The notes beneath the pieces were generated by a model. It had not been told where the DNA came from. It did not search any database and saw nothing but the letters and a program-made list of their open reading frames with translations. A program made the position numbers and the translations under genes. From assembly GCA_950022295.1 (NCBI GenBank), contig OX465598.1, forward strand, positions 341,633,324 through 341,697,323: 64,000 nucleotides of DNA. The letters are read 5' to 3'. The DNA is from Bromus sterilis (Eukaryota; Streptophyta; Magnoliopsida; Poales; Poaceae). Of the stretch, positions 1-11,169 are shown piece by piece (position 1 is the stretch's first letter; every line of letters begins with the position of its first letter).

Positions 1-973
1 GGCCCGATCCTTTTGATCAAAGGAGAGGTCTGGCAACTGAACTTATAAAGGCTAAAGCGTTCTTGAGGACACATGGGAGAAATAGTCACGTGCTTTCGCC
101 ATATTCCGCATCGGTACTATGTGCTGTTTTGATAAGTGTTGAGTGGGTGGATCTATGCTAGTGCACCCTCTAGACTAAGATAAGTGCACTCTTATGATTA
201 AACACCTTTAAAGCATCCGCAAATACAAGATAGTAATTAAGGCAAAAGCCTAACCATAGCAATACGATCGATGATCCATTGTTCCGTTGTGCAAAACCGT
301 GCGAACTGGGGTTCATGTTTCTGTCACTCCGGCAACCCATCGTAAGCATTCTTTGTACACAATGCATTCCCCTAGGTCCTTAATAAGGCGAAGTGTTGAG
401 TGTTCGACTCACACAACCCCACTAGGAAAATAACAACACAACTTAAATATCAAACAACACATATTACTTCAACATCATATGACTACTAACAACTAGACTT
501 CTCCCATGTCCTCAGGAACTAAAGTAACTAATCACAAGAAATAAAAGAGATCATGATCAGTGGGGATAAATAAATGATAAACAATCTGGACACAATGATA
601 TTTCTCCAACAAAACTCAATAGCAATCATCACACGGTAGTAATCAACACCGGTAGAGTAGAGAGGATAGATAGTACGGATTACAACACAAGTTGGACTTG
701 TGAGGTGAGATTGGATGAAGATGAAGATGGTGCTGATGTTGGGGATGATGTTGATGATGATGTCGATGAAGCCCGTGACGATGGTGATGACAATGGCGAC
801 GATCTCCCCTTCCGGGAGGTGCTCTCCCCGGCGGAATCTGCCCGCCGGAGATGTGTTTTCTCCTCTGTAGGTTTCCGCCACGGAGCGGCGGTGGAACTCC
901 GAAAACTCTCCCTATTTTAGGGTTTTTAGAAGACAAGGGATATATAGGCTAGAGGGGGGAGCCGGGAGTGGCC
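1..973 (-). mobile_element. Gypsy LTR A, 3'-side part (interrupted)
   Basis: Read on the minus strand, this matches most of the LTR of element C (33559-35073). Base 1 corresponds to about 210 bp before that LTR's end, so A continues beyond the window. The other part of the same LTR is 10387-10725; the two were separated by insertion of element B. A TATA-like box reads on the minus strand at 940-947. It cannot be decided whether A is a solo LTR or the 5' LTR of a whole element, because the left end is missing. Confidence 0.85.
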
Positions 974-2382
974 TGATAACCCTCAACTGTAGGGGATCGA
1001 GATAGTCTTCGCGGGCAAGATAACCCAATTTATTGATTCGACACTTGGGGACACAAAGAATATGTACAGGCTTTGAAAATTGAGTTGTCAGTTCAACCGC
1101 ACCTGAAATAAACACTTGCTTGCACAAAAGTATTAGTAGCAATGGTAATATGGTAGTGGTAGTGTAGGTGATAATAATGATGATAGTGGTGGTGAAACAA
1201 CAAAAGTAAAACAGCGAAAGTAAACAACTAGTAACCAGCGGAAAGAGACACTGTAGGCGAGGAAGATGGATGGTTGGGCGCTGCTTGGATGAGAACAAAC
1301 ATGTAATAGATTCTAACACGAGCAAGGCTCACAGAAAATAAAGGATCATCTAGGAAAATATCAAACATCAGGCATGTATCCGAAGGTAGTTGTACGTGCT
1401 TGCAATAAGAACTTTGCACAACATCTTTTGTCCTACCCTCCCGCTACGAATGGGGCCAAAAGGAACTTAGGGAGATTAAGGTACTCCTGTCAAAGAGCAC
1501 CGGAACAAAGCATTAACACTTCATGGATACACGGAATCCTCAAATTATAGTCCATCCCCTTTGGTGTCCCAAGATGTCACCATTGGGATCGCCGGTTCCG
1601 GACTATAACAGGTGCATACAACTCATAGATGGATCAAGAACACCTCAAACTCAAGAAACAAAAGGGTGATCAGATCTGAAATCATGGCACTCGGGCCCAA
1701 AGTGGCAAGAATTAAGAGCAACAAGTTGTAACAGAGATGATAAACACCAAGTAGATGATAGGCAACATGCCCCCAACAATCTGAACTATTACAAGATCTA
1801 ACTCATCCAATCCCTACCATCCCCTTTGCCTACAGAAGGGAATTACTCATACATGAGAGAAGAAGTCATGGAGGGGTGATGGAGAGGCGATGATGATGAC
1901 GATGGCGATGATTTCCCCTCACCGGAGGCCAAATCAACCTCCAGATTAGCTCTCCCGGAGAAGAACAGAGGGTGGCGGCGGCTCCGCGACATAGATTGGA
2001 AAAGAGATTTCTGTTTCGGAGTTTCCTCGTCACGAGAATAAATAGAGACCAAGGTAGGTCACCAGGGGGTGTGGGACCCACCCAGGAGGGGGTGTAGCGT
2101 GACCAGGGGCTGGGCCGCGCCATGCACCCTTCTGGGTGCCCCCTGGCTGCCCTGTGGCCCCCCTTTGGCATCGTCGAAGCTTCGGGAACGCTGATTTTTA
2201 TATAAATTTGATGGATTGTTCCAGCGTACCTAAATATCCAGAAACCTGCACAATATAAAACCGCACTGGTAGCTCTGCTGAAAACAGCGTCAGTCCGGGT
2301 TAGTTTCATCCAAATTATGCAAGAATGAATCCAAAAAAATATCAAACGTGTTTGGAAAAGTAGATATGTTTGAGACGTATCA
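974..2382 (-). repeat. 3' LTR of element B
   Basis: The same sequence recurs at 8968-10381. It starts TGATAACCCTC and ends GAGACGTATCA on the plus strand and is directly followed by the polypurine tract. A TATA-like box (GAATAAATAG on plus, 2035-2044) lies downstream, in element sense, of a decayed copy of the LTR palindrome near 2095-2120. Confidence 0.95.
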
Positions 2383-2396
2383 ACTCCCCCAAGCTT
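2383..2396 (-). promoter_or_regulatory. Terminal polypurine tract of B
   Basis: On the minus strand this reads AAGCTTGGGGGAGT and abuts the 3' LTR, the expected site for plus-strand DNA priming. The identical 14-mer recurs inside the element at 4181-4194. Confidence 0.85.
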
Positions 2397-4180
2397 AGCT
2401 ATTGCTTGTCCTCAAGCAATTCAGTTCAACGAACTGGATGCGACAAAGAAAACTTTGACAAACTCTTTTACTTCATTAGATGTATATAAGCATGTACTAC
2501 GTAAGAGTTTAGCAAGTTTTGACACCATGCTACAAAGACAATGCACGAAGCAATCCTTCTTTCATGTGATCAGTCACAAACAAACAAAAGTAAATAATAT
2601 GCTGCTAAAAATCAAATCAAGATCACAATGCACATAGCATGAACATATCAGAGTGGTATCTCGCTAGCCTCCATGAGTGAAGCAAAACATAAATGCAGAA
2701 ACTCCTCCGGAGTTTTAAAGGAGACTAGAACTAAGAATTTCAGATTAACAATATAGCAAGCATGCAGAAGACAATGTAGTACTTTGGGACAATGCATGTT
2801 ACACTAAGAATGACAATTATTCTCTCAATAGTTGGTGCTTTGAAGAAAGAAGGTGAGACTCTCGAACCGTGGATTTTTTTATGGCAAGGTTGAAAACCCG
2901 TGAAAGGAAGCAAATACTAAACATGTGCCAGAGCTCTTGGTTTTGAAAACCGATATAAAACTCTTTTGAGAAGTGAAACTTTACAGTCAACGGTGAAAGG
3001 TAAAGGTCTCTCAATATCTCCCATGCCAACCATATTAATGCCTTTTGCTTACACATGTTCCCTTATCCATAAATCCTTTGATGGTCTACAGAACCTTTTG
3101 TTTTGCCTCAAGGATGGAAGGAGGGTATTGTTCCATCTATCATAAGTAGCATTTGGTCCATTTCACTCCATCATCAAGTATGGGGGAGGTGTAACTCTCA
3201 TATATATATTTTTATTGACTAGTTAAAACTTCCGTCAAAAAATATTTTTGGCGTGAAAGATACTGATTTTCCCTCACCGCACCATGAGCTTGTACGGTTA
3301 CAAAGGGGAAACTTTTGAATAAATTTCGAGATGGCACAAGAAAGTCTAAGTTAGGAGTGGCCGGTAAATACCACATATAGGTAGGTATAGTGGACTCAAA
3401 TGGAACAACTGGTTTGAAAAGGAGTTTGGATGCACAAGCAGAATTCCGCTTGGTGCGAGTGAAGGCTAGCAAAATACTGGGAAGCGACCAACTAGAGAGT
3501 AATAATTGTCATAATCATGCAGAGAGACAAAGTAACATTGAATTGGGCATGAAAGTGATATAACTATTCTGAAATAAAAAGGTCATCAAAGCAGAACAGA
3601 CTTTTTAGTCTTAACATGCGTGAACATGTGCCAAGTCGATCCAAGAATTCCCCGGAGGGAAATACCACTTCAATATGCCAAACCATGAACAATGCAATGC
3701 ATGTCAATCATTTCAAGCAACACATTATGAACTCTAGCTATTTGAGACTAACCACAAAGAAAGCATGAACCACTAGGAAAGCATTGTAAACATAGCACTA
3801 CGTCGCTACAAGCTGGTCTCTAAGCATAAGTACAGGCATATGTACAAAAGTAGAAACAAAAAGAGTTCATACCGGCTTTCCTTGTTGCATCCTTTTCGTC
3901 GATCTTCGTCATTAGTGCCTTGACACTTGCACGACCGAACGTAGGAAATATATAATCAAATGCCATCACGGACTTGAGCTGAACTCTGAAAACAAAGCAA
4001 ACTAAAGAGAGAAAGAAAATATTTTTGGGTTTTTTGCAAAGGCTAAAAGAAAAGAAAAAGAAAGAAGAAATATTTTTGGGTTTTTGATAAATAAAAATAA
4101 CCAAAGAAGAACAGGCAAATACTTCAAAAAGATCAAAGTGAACAAAACGGAGGATACAATGGAAAGGGAGGAGAGTACGT
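2397..4180 (-). other. Non-coding 3' internal region of B
   Basis: About 1.8 kb lies between the internal and terminal polypurine tracts. I see only short, unrelated open frames in all frames and no recognisable protein motif. It is AT-rich with A-rich runs such as 4020-4110. Elements D and E have an equivalent long non-coding stretch in the same place. Confidence 0.6.
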
Positions 4181-4194
4181 ACTCCCCCAAGCTT
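4181..4194 (-). promoter_or_regulatory. Internal (second) polypurine tract of B
   Basis: This is an exact copy of the terminal PPT 14-mer AAGCTTGGGGGAGT (minus strand). It sits 26 bp beyond the stop of the extra ORF and is followed by a small palindrome around AGGCTTTTGGCCTAAG. Position and identity suggest a central-PPT-like second priming site; that role is inference. Confidence 0.6.
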
Positions 4195-4220
4195 AGGCTT
4201 TTGGCCTAAGTTGGGCTCGT

Positions 4221-5444
4221 CTACTGCGGTCCCGAGGAGCCTTCTACTCCGGGGTAATGGTAAGTCCAAGGGTTGTATGAGCCCTCCGGTGCGTACACTG
4301 AAGTCCTCGGATCCTCCCATGAGGAAGGTCCCACATCCCAACCAGAGGAAGACCCTCCGTCCCATGGGGCGACGGTCTCCTCCTGGACGGGTGGATACAC
4401 CACGCGCTCCTCCTCATCTGGCGCAACCCCCTCCGTGGGGTCGTGAAACTGGTATCTTCCCATGATCTCATCAAACTGGGTATCAGAAAAACGGTATCCG
4501 TTCCTGCGAGAAAAATCAAACACAAGTGGTGCAGGTAGACGTATGATGCGTTCCACATCGCCCTCAAACCGTAAAATATAATCAAGTGCATATCGTTCAG
4601 AGGCCCTAGTAACAAATAAATTCCTCTTCATGGCAGCCAAATCAAGACTAACAAAAGGAAAAACTGTATCATCTGGGCGCGGTTCACCTCGGAGAAACTG
4701 CAAAAGAAGTGTGGCATAAACGCCACCAAAGAGATCCCCCTTGTTGCTATTAGCAGCAAGGCGTCTAGCAATCAGCGTGCCCACATGATACTCGTGATTC
4801 CCTGAGAGGGCGTTCGCCATGATAGATGTATCAGGCAAAGAAGTGATGCTCGTGTTGTCTCGAGCCAACATCCCTCTAGCAATATAATATGAGAAATACC
4901 TGAGATGAGGAAACAAAATATTGGAGATCTTCTGACGGTTAGTGTTCCTCACTTCAGTGTTGCACAACTAGTCGAGAAGGGTCTTGGGTGCAGAAGTTTG
5001 AGATTTTTTTTCCTCCTCTTCTCTCCTCTGTCGGGCAAACCTAAAGCTTCACAAAAGGTACTCATAGGCATGGTTAGTAACCTTTCATAAATCTGAAATA
5101 TGAATAGCATCACTTTCAGGATAGAATCTGAAACTGTTAATAAATATAGCAGTGAGCGTTTCTTACTGTGGCCCACGGCTCGTCACAAGCCGAGTCAAAC
5201 CTGCTCTGGCACACAGGGCATCGAACTCCTCCTGTATGCCGGCATCCGCCATGAAATCTCTACATGGGAATGCCATGGCCTTTGCGGGTGATGCGTCCAA
5301 CAGCTCCAAGGGTACGATTTCTTCGTTATAGCTCACCCTCGTAGTTGAAGGTGAAGCTGTGGACCGCATAACACAGCTAGAGCGCTCGGGTTTCTTCTTC
5401 CCAAGCCATCTTCCTAGCCTATCCATTTCTGAAATTTTTGACAA
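4221..5444 (-). pseudogene. Athila-type extra ORF of element B (transposase_32/env-position protein), frame-broken
   Basis: Three minus-strand frames follow one another: 5163-5444, 4949-5176 and 4221-4967. They carry the order of motifs I know from the extra ORF of Triticeae Gypsy elements of the Athila group (often matched to the 'putative plant transposon protein' domain). The motifs are a lead with LCARAGL, then LTMPMSTFCEALGLP, then SYYIARGMLARDNTS and the HVGTLIARRLA block, and an acidic/proline-rich tail. The breaks near 5165 and 4965 are frame changes, so the copy cannot make the whole protein. Function is unknown in this family; its place between protease and 3' LTR is why it has been called env-like, but I see no signal peptide. 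The domain name is from memory and needs a profile search. Confidence 0.65.
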
Positions 5445-6213
5445 ATCACAAAAATGAAGGTTTAAGCAAAACTAGTTTGGGCAAAACATTCTACTTACTT
5501 TACCAAGGCTCAAACTAGTAACAAAACTTGGAAAATAAATTTCTACAAAAACATTTAAGCTCAACTAAACAGCACCAAGAACTACTAAATACTCACTAAT
5601 GAAGCCACCGACTAGAAAACTAATTGGAGGGGTGAGGGAGTCACATACCAAGGAGTATTTGTTCCAAATCTCAGCTCAAACGAGTGGCTGTAGAGGGATA
5701 TCGAAGTTCCGTGCTCAAGAACAGCAAGAACACGAAACCAGAGCAAGAACACGAGTTTTTTAGAAGAAAGAGAGAGTGGAAGAAGAGATGCCAGCAAGGG
5801 GTGCTTGTGGGCCCCAGGAAGGTGTGTGGTGCGGCCAGGGGCTGGGCCGCGCCACCTGGCCTCCTGGGCCAGGGGTGGACCCCCTTGGTCAGCCACAGGT
5901 ACTCCCCGATGGCTTTTTACCTGGAAATTTTTATTTTGAATTTTCTGGAATTTTCTGGGCAACTTCACTGTAGAGAATTTTTCAAAGTTCAAAAAGCTGC
6001 AAAAACTTTCGTGAACTTGAGACAAAAGTTAGAACAAGTGAAGCTTTAAACAAAAACTTTGGGTACAGCAAGGAGAATAAAAGCTAAAGGAAATGAAAAC
6101 ATAACAAGCTCAACTTTTTACCTATATAAAACATGTTAGTTAGCAAGGTTGATCAAGTCTTACCAACAAACCGGCGATATATAGAGCTGAAAGTCTCGCC
6201 TCTTATGAAGTGA
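5445..6213 (-). other. Spacer between protease and extra ORF in B, with LTR-like palindrome
   Basis: No pol domains occur here, although pol would be expected directly after the protease. At 5828-5853 lies the GC-rich palindrome that otherwise marks LTR promoters in this window, and the sequence around 5840-5960 resembles the upstream half of the E-type LTR. It is followed in element sense by a pyrimidine-rich stretch (about 5750-5790) and then the extra ORF. Confidence 0.55.
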
Positions 6214-8880
6214 TCATTGCACTCTCACTTTGATGGACATTGTCCCTGCCAAAATTGTTTTGTATTTAAGGTATACATGTAATGGACAATCCCATTCTCC
6301 AATCTTCACGGTCTCGATATTCTCAATGGAGTTAAGGCCATGCCTTTTGTCGATCTTTTTTGGAAAATACAACGTGTGTTCTTTGTCATTCACATTGAAG
6401 GTAACCTTCCCTTTATTGCAATCAATAATTGCACCTGCGGTGTGAAGAAAAGGTCTACCAAGAATAATGGACATGCTCTCATCCTCGGGCATGTCAAGCA
6501 CAACAAAATCAGTAAGTATTAAGCAATTGGCAACTTCAATAGGAACATCCTCACAAATACCGATCGGGACAGCCGTGGACTTGTCGGCCATCTGAAGAGA
6601 GATGTCTGTAGGAATTAGATTCTCTAAACAAAGCCTTTTGTAGAGAGAAAAGGTCATAACACTCACTCCTGCACCAAGATCACATAAGGCAGTTCTAACA
6701 TAATTATTCTTTATGGAGCAGGGAATGGTGGGTATACCTGGATCACCGAGCTTCTCAGGAATCTTGCCACTGAAAGAGTAGTTAGCAAGCATAGTAGATA
6801 TTGCCTCATTAGGAACTTTTCTTTTATTAGTAACAATATATTTCATATATATAGTGTAAGGAGGTAACTTAATAGCATCAGTCAAAGGAATCTGAAGAAA
6901 AAAGAGGTTTCATCCACTCACAAAACTTGTTGTAGTGCTCTTCTTTTTTGGTTTTGACTAACTTTCCTGGAAAGGGCATGGATTTCTGTACCCATGGTTC
7001 TCATTCCTTCCCATGTCTTCTTGCGATGAAGTCTTCTCTAGTGTACTTCTTACGCTTATCAGGTGCTTCTTCTTCTCGAACCTCAGGTGGATACTTCTTT
7101 TCGGCATCTTTTTCAGGTTCAGCACCGTCTTCAGTCTCAGCATCGGAGGTAGATATGCTGTTTGGATCAACAACATGTTCTTCTTCTTCTATAGGATCAT
7201 CGGAATTGTCAACTTCCTTGTGTTCCTTTTTCTTCTTCTTCTTCGGAGAGCTAACAATTTATTCTTCCTGCACTTGAGAATCTTGCTCGATCCTCTTCGG
7301 ATGTCCTTCTGGATAGAGAGGGTCCTGGGTGTGTGTTCCACCCCGGATCTTTATACCATAAGCATGTAAATTGTCCTGTTTGGCATTGTTAGCAAGCAAA
7401 TATTTATGCACATTAGAAATTTGTTCAAGCTGAGTTTGAACCATATGAAAATGCTTAACAAGAGATTTAACATCATTAATTGTTCTTCCCAGAACATCAA
7501 GCAAACTTTTGATAGCAAGGGTATTATCATGCAACTGACCTTGTATCTTCTCATTGAAGTGACTTTGCTTCATAATAAAATTATCAAGCTCATCTAAACA
7601 TTGATCGGGAGGCTTACCTTTAGGAATGTCACTTGCATTGAAATCGAAAAGACAATGTACCTCTACCATAGGTGGGTGAGTGGTAGGCTCACACAGCTTC
7701 TCAATTGGAGGTAGATTCTTCATGTCTTTAGCTTTAATACCTTTCTCTTTTATAGACTTCTTTGCTTCTTGCATATCTTCGGGGCTTAGGAAAATCATGC
7801 CCCTCTTCTTTGGTGGTGGAGGTGGTTCAGGGACGGACCAATCTTCGTGGTTTTTGGCAATCTTGCCCATCAATTCTTCTGCATCGTCTGGTGTTCTTTG
7901 CCTGAAAACACAACCAGCACAACTATCTAGATAGGATTTAGATTTATCGGTTAGACCAACATAATATATATCAAGTAATTAATTCTTAGGGATCTCATGT
8001 CCCGGTCTAGCCTTCAGGAAACTCCAAAATATCCCCCAAGCTTTAGGGAGATGCTCATCCTGCAACTGTTTAAAGTTATAAATTCTTTGTAAAGCAGCAT
8101 GTTGCATATGAGCAGGAATATACTTATCAACGAAAGATATAGCCATGTCTTGAGGACATTGAATGGAACCACATGGTAGTGCATCGTACCATGCTATAGG
8201 ATCTCCTTTCAAGGAAAAAGTAAGAAGCTTGGTCACATAAAAGTTTCGGATCCTTTCATCGGTAGTAAACAAGCTACCCAACTCAGTGAGTTTGGTTAGG
8301 TGCTCGATAGCATCATCATTTTCTCTGCCATAAAATGGACCATCTTCAACTATGTATATAAGTGAAAGGTCAACAGAGAAATCATAATCAGGATCAGTGA
8401 TGCATATAGGAGACGTAGCAAAAGTAGGATCAGGAGTAAACTTGTTCTTCAAGGAGTACTTTGCTAGCAACTTCTTTATAGCGGAAGGGTCGGAATCAGC
8501 ACATTCATTAAGCTCCCTGCAAAAATCATCATCAAGTATAACATAATTGTCCTCAAGGAGTTTCTCCTTAGGCCAGTAAAATCATGAATTTTTCCAATAG
8601 GGGTTTTGGTAACAGGAATTTCAACTCCCGAGAATCGGGCAGCAGCAGCAATCTGTTCTTCAATAAAATAACCAAGTGAACCAGTAGTTTCAAAGGTAGT
8701 AGAAGCATCATCAAAAGCGTCTGACATATTGCCATACTCAGCAGAAGTAGCATGTAAATGAGGTGAATCAAACTTACTCATAACTGAAGGTGAATCAAGT
8801 TTAGCACTAGTGCTAAGAGTAGTACCTCGTCTCGTACGGGATGGTAAGATCGGAACCTTGGGGTCTCCTTTCTTACCCAT
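6214..8880 (-). pseudogene. gag: Decayed gag-protease of element B
   Basis: The frame opens with MGKKGDPK at 8880, about 90 bp after the LTR. Gag features include the block ending LKARPGHEIPKN near 7980, and a linker with PPPPPKKRG. A lysine/glutamate-rich region follows (about 6950-7250), then an aspartic-protease domain at 6214-6885 with CDLGAGVSVM (Leu where most proteases have Thr or Ser) and ILGRPFL. Lesions: a frame change near 8570, TAA at 7979-7981 and TAA at 7259-7261. Reverse transcriptase does not follow. Gag would form the particle and the protease would process it. With these breaks the copy is dead as a protein source. Confidence 0.85.
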
Positions 8881-8943
8881 AGTGGATAACGTCCAGCAGG
8901 CAGGATACTTCAAGTAGACCTGTAAATAAAGCTATGGTCCTCG

Positions 8944-8960
8944 ACAACGGCGCCAAAAAA
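8944..8960 (-). promoter_or_regulatory. Primer-binding site of B (tRNA-Asp type)
   Basis: On the minus strand this reads TTGGCGCCGTTGTCG, a few bases inside the 5' LTR. It matches the 3' end of plant tRNA-Asp with one mismatch; tRNA-Asp is the primer known for Athila-group elements. Confidence 0.75.
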
Positions 8961-8967
8961 CAGTACT

Positions 8968-10381
8968 TGATAACCCTCAACTGTAGGGGATCGAGATAGT
9001 CTTCGCGGGCAAGATAACCCAATTTATTGATTCGACACTTGGGGACACAAAGAATACGTACAGGCTTTGACAATTGAGTTGTCATTTCAACTGCACCTGA
9101 AATAAACACTTGCTTGCACAAAAGTATTAGTAGCAACGGTAATATGGTAGTGGTAGTGTAGGTGATAATAGTGATGATAGTGGTGGTGAAACACCAAAAG
9201 TAAAACAACGAAAGTAAACAACTAGTAACCAGCGGAAAGAAACACTATAGGCGAGGGAGATGGATGGTTGGGCGCTGCTTGGATGAGAACAAATATGTAA
9301 TAGATTCTAACACGGGCAAGGCTCACAGAAAAGAACGGATCATCTAGGCAAATACCAAACATCAGGCATGTATCCCAAGGTAGTTCTACGTGCTTGCAAT
9401 AAGAACTTTGCACAACATCTTTTGTCCTACCCTCCCGCTACGAACGGGGCCAAAAGGAACTTAGGGAGATTAAGGTACACCTGCCAAAGAGCACCGGAAC
9501 AAAGCATTAACACTTCATGGATACACGGAATCCTCAAATTATAGTCCATCCCCTTTGGTGTCCCAAGCTGTCACCATTGGGATCGTCGGTTCTGGACTAT
9601 AACAGGTGCATACAACTCATAGATAGGATCAAGAACACCTCAAACTCAAGAAACAAAAGGGTGATCAGGTCTGAAATCATGGCACTCGGGCCCAAAGTGG
9701 CAAGCATTAAGAGCAACAAGTTGTAACAGAGATGATAAACACCAAGTAGATGATAGGCAACATGCCCCCAACAATCTGATGAACTATTACATGATCTAAC
9801 TCATCCAATCCCTATCATACCCTTTGCCTACAGCAGGGAATTGCTCACACATGAGAGAAGAAGTCATGGAGGGGTGATGGAGAGGCGACGATGATGACGA
9901 TGGCGATGATTTCCCCTCACCGGAGGCCAAAGCAGCCTCCAGGTTAGCTCTCCCGGAGAAGAACAGAGGATGGCGGCGCCTCCGCGACGTAGATTGGAAA
10001 AGCGACTTATGTTTCGGAGTTTCCTCGTCACGAGAATAAATAGAGACCAAGGTAGGTCACCAGGGGGTGTGGGATCCACCCAGGAGGGTGTGTGGCACGG
10101 CCAGGGGTTGGGCCGCGCCATGCACCCTTCTGGGTGCCCACTGGCTGCCCTGTGGCCCCCCTTTGGCATCGTTGAAGCTTCGGGAACGCTGATTTTTTAT
10201 ATAATTTTTGTGGATTTTTCCAGCGTACCTAAATATCTAGAAACCTGCACAATATAAAACATCACTGGTAGCTCTGCTGAAAACAGCGTCAGTCCGGGTT
10301 TGTTTCGTCCAAATTACGCAAGAATGAAGCCAAAACAACAGCAAAAGTGTTTGGAAAAGTAGATATGTTTGAGACGTATCA
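8968..10381 (-). repeat. 5' LTR of element B
   Basis: It pairs with 974-2382. In element sense it starts at 10381 (TGATACGTCTC) and ends at 8968. A palindrome (10094-10119) and a TATA-like box (10034-10043, CTATTTATTC on minus) mark the promoter. Confidence 0.95.
10034..10043 (-). promoter_or_regulatory. TATA box of B 5' LTR
   Basis: Minus strand CTATTTATTC, 50 bp downstream of the palindrome at 10094-10119. The 3' LTR has the same box at 2035-2044. Confidence 0.5.
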
Positions 10382-10386
10382 TGGCC

Positions 10387-10725
10387 CCAGGGGTCCAGGC
10401 GCCCTCCCGGCGCGGCCAGGGTGGGGGCCGCGCCAGGTGGCCGCCTGGGCACCCTGTGGCCCCCCTCTGGCCCCTCTTTTGCGTGTCTTCGTCAACCTTC
10501 TGAAAAACATCTCCCGTAGATTTTAAGGTAATTTGGAGGTGTTTTCTTCAGCAACTCAGCGTCCACTTTTTACCGCTGATTCCTGCGTCTGCTGCTTCGG
10601 CATCGGAAAGTTGCAAACTATGTAAAATGAGCCAAAACAACATAAGAATAGCATCCTATCATGAAATATATCAATGAATAAGAAAGAATTACTATATAAA
10701 ATAGTGATGCATTTTGGATGTATCA
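10387..10725 (-). mobile_element. Gypsy LTR A, 5'-side part
   Basis: On the minus strand this begins TGATACATCCAAAATGCATC at 10725, matching the start of the C LTR at 33559. It carries the perfect palindrome at 10409-10434 and continues at 973 once B is removed. It inserted into the gag of the BARE1-type element; the flanking bases 10726-10730 (CTCGC) are the expected target duplication, whose partner lies outside the window. Confidence 0.85.
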
Positions 10726-11169
10726 CTCGCTTATGGAGCTACCTTCTGCCATCTTGCATTCCCACAGCTGCTTCGTTATCTCGTAACATTCAGTTCTAGC
10801 TTGCTTCAGATACAGAGCGTTCAATTGTGTCACCATGTCAAAAACGGTGAAGTTCTTAAAACGTTTTTGAAGCTCGATATCCATGCATGTAAGCATCAAG
10901 CATTGTACTGCGGTGTGGTCATCCACTTTAGTCGCATAGACGTTCTTATCGTCCTGCGATGCATCCTCAGCGGGAGCGGCTAGGAGAGCTTCTTTGCGAA
11001 CATAGTCCTTCTTAGCAACTTTGAGGACAAACCCAAGATTACGGAACCAGTCCACATAGTTGCCCCCATTTGCAGCAAGCTTCTCTTTTTCAAGCATCGG
11101 TCCTAAGCTAAAAGCATTGTTGTTGCGGGCCATCTCTCTACAACGATATAAGAAGATTGCTTTAGACAT
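10726..11169 (-). pseudogene. gag: Truncated gag of BARE1/Angela-type copia element
   Basis: An open frame of 148 codons on the minus strand. The usual gag start MARNNNAFSLG is at 11133, with 12 in-frame residues before it. It follows the Ty1/copia gag (UBN2-like) pattern with NYVDWFRNL, a region ending KDYV, and QCLMLTCMDIELQKRF. The frame is cut at 10726 by the LTR of element A, so gag loses its C-terminal half including the zinc knuckle. The rest of the polyprotein should lie beyond the window's left end. No stop or frame change is seen in the part present. Confidence 0.9.

Larger units (their letters stand above)
974..10381 (-). mobile_element. Complete Gypsy-type LTR retrotransposon B (non-autonomous)
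   Basis: Two LTRs (974-2382 and 8968-10381) share TGATAACC/GACGTATCA ends. The element is bounded by a perfect 5-bp duplication TGGCC at 969-973 and 10382-10386. On the minus strand the order is 5' LTR, PBS, gag-protease (6214-8880), a spacer carrying an LTR-like palindrome, an Athila-type extra ORF (4221-5444), an internal PPT, about 1.8 kb of non-coding DNA, the terminal PPT and the 3' LTR. I find no reverse transcriptase, RNase H or integrase motifs, so mobility would need proteins in trans. The LTRs differ by a few percent by eye, more than those of E. Confidence 0.95.

Noticed and set aside
3820..4365. A 181-residue minus-strand frame
   Set aside because: It overlaps the end of the extra ORF of B in another frame and runs into A-rich non-coding DNA; no domain is visible.
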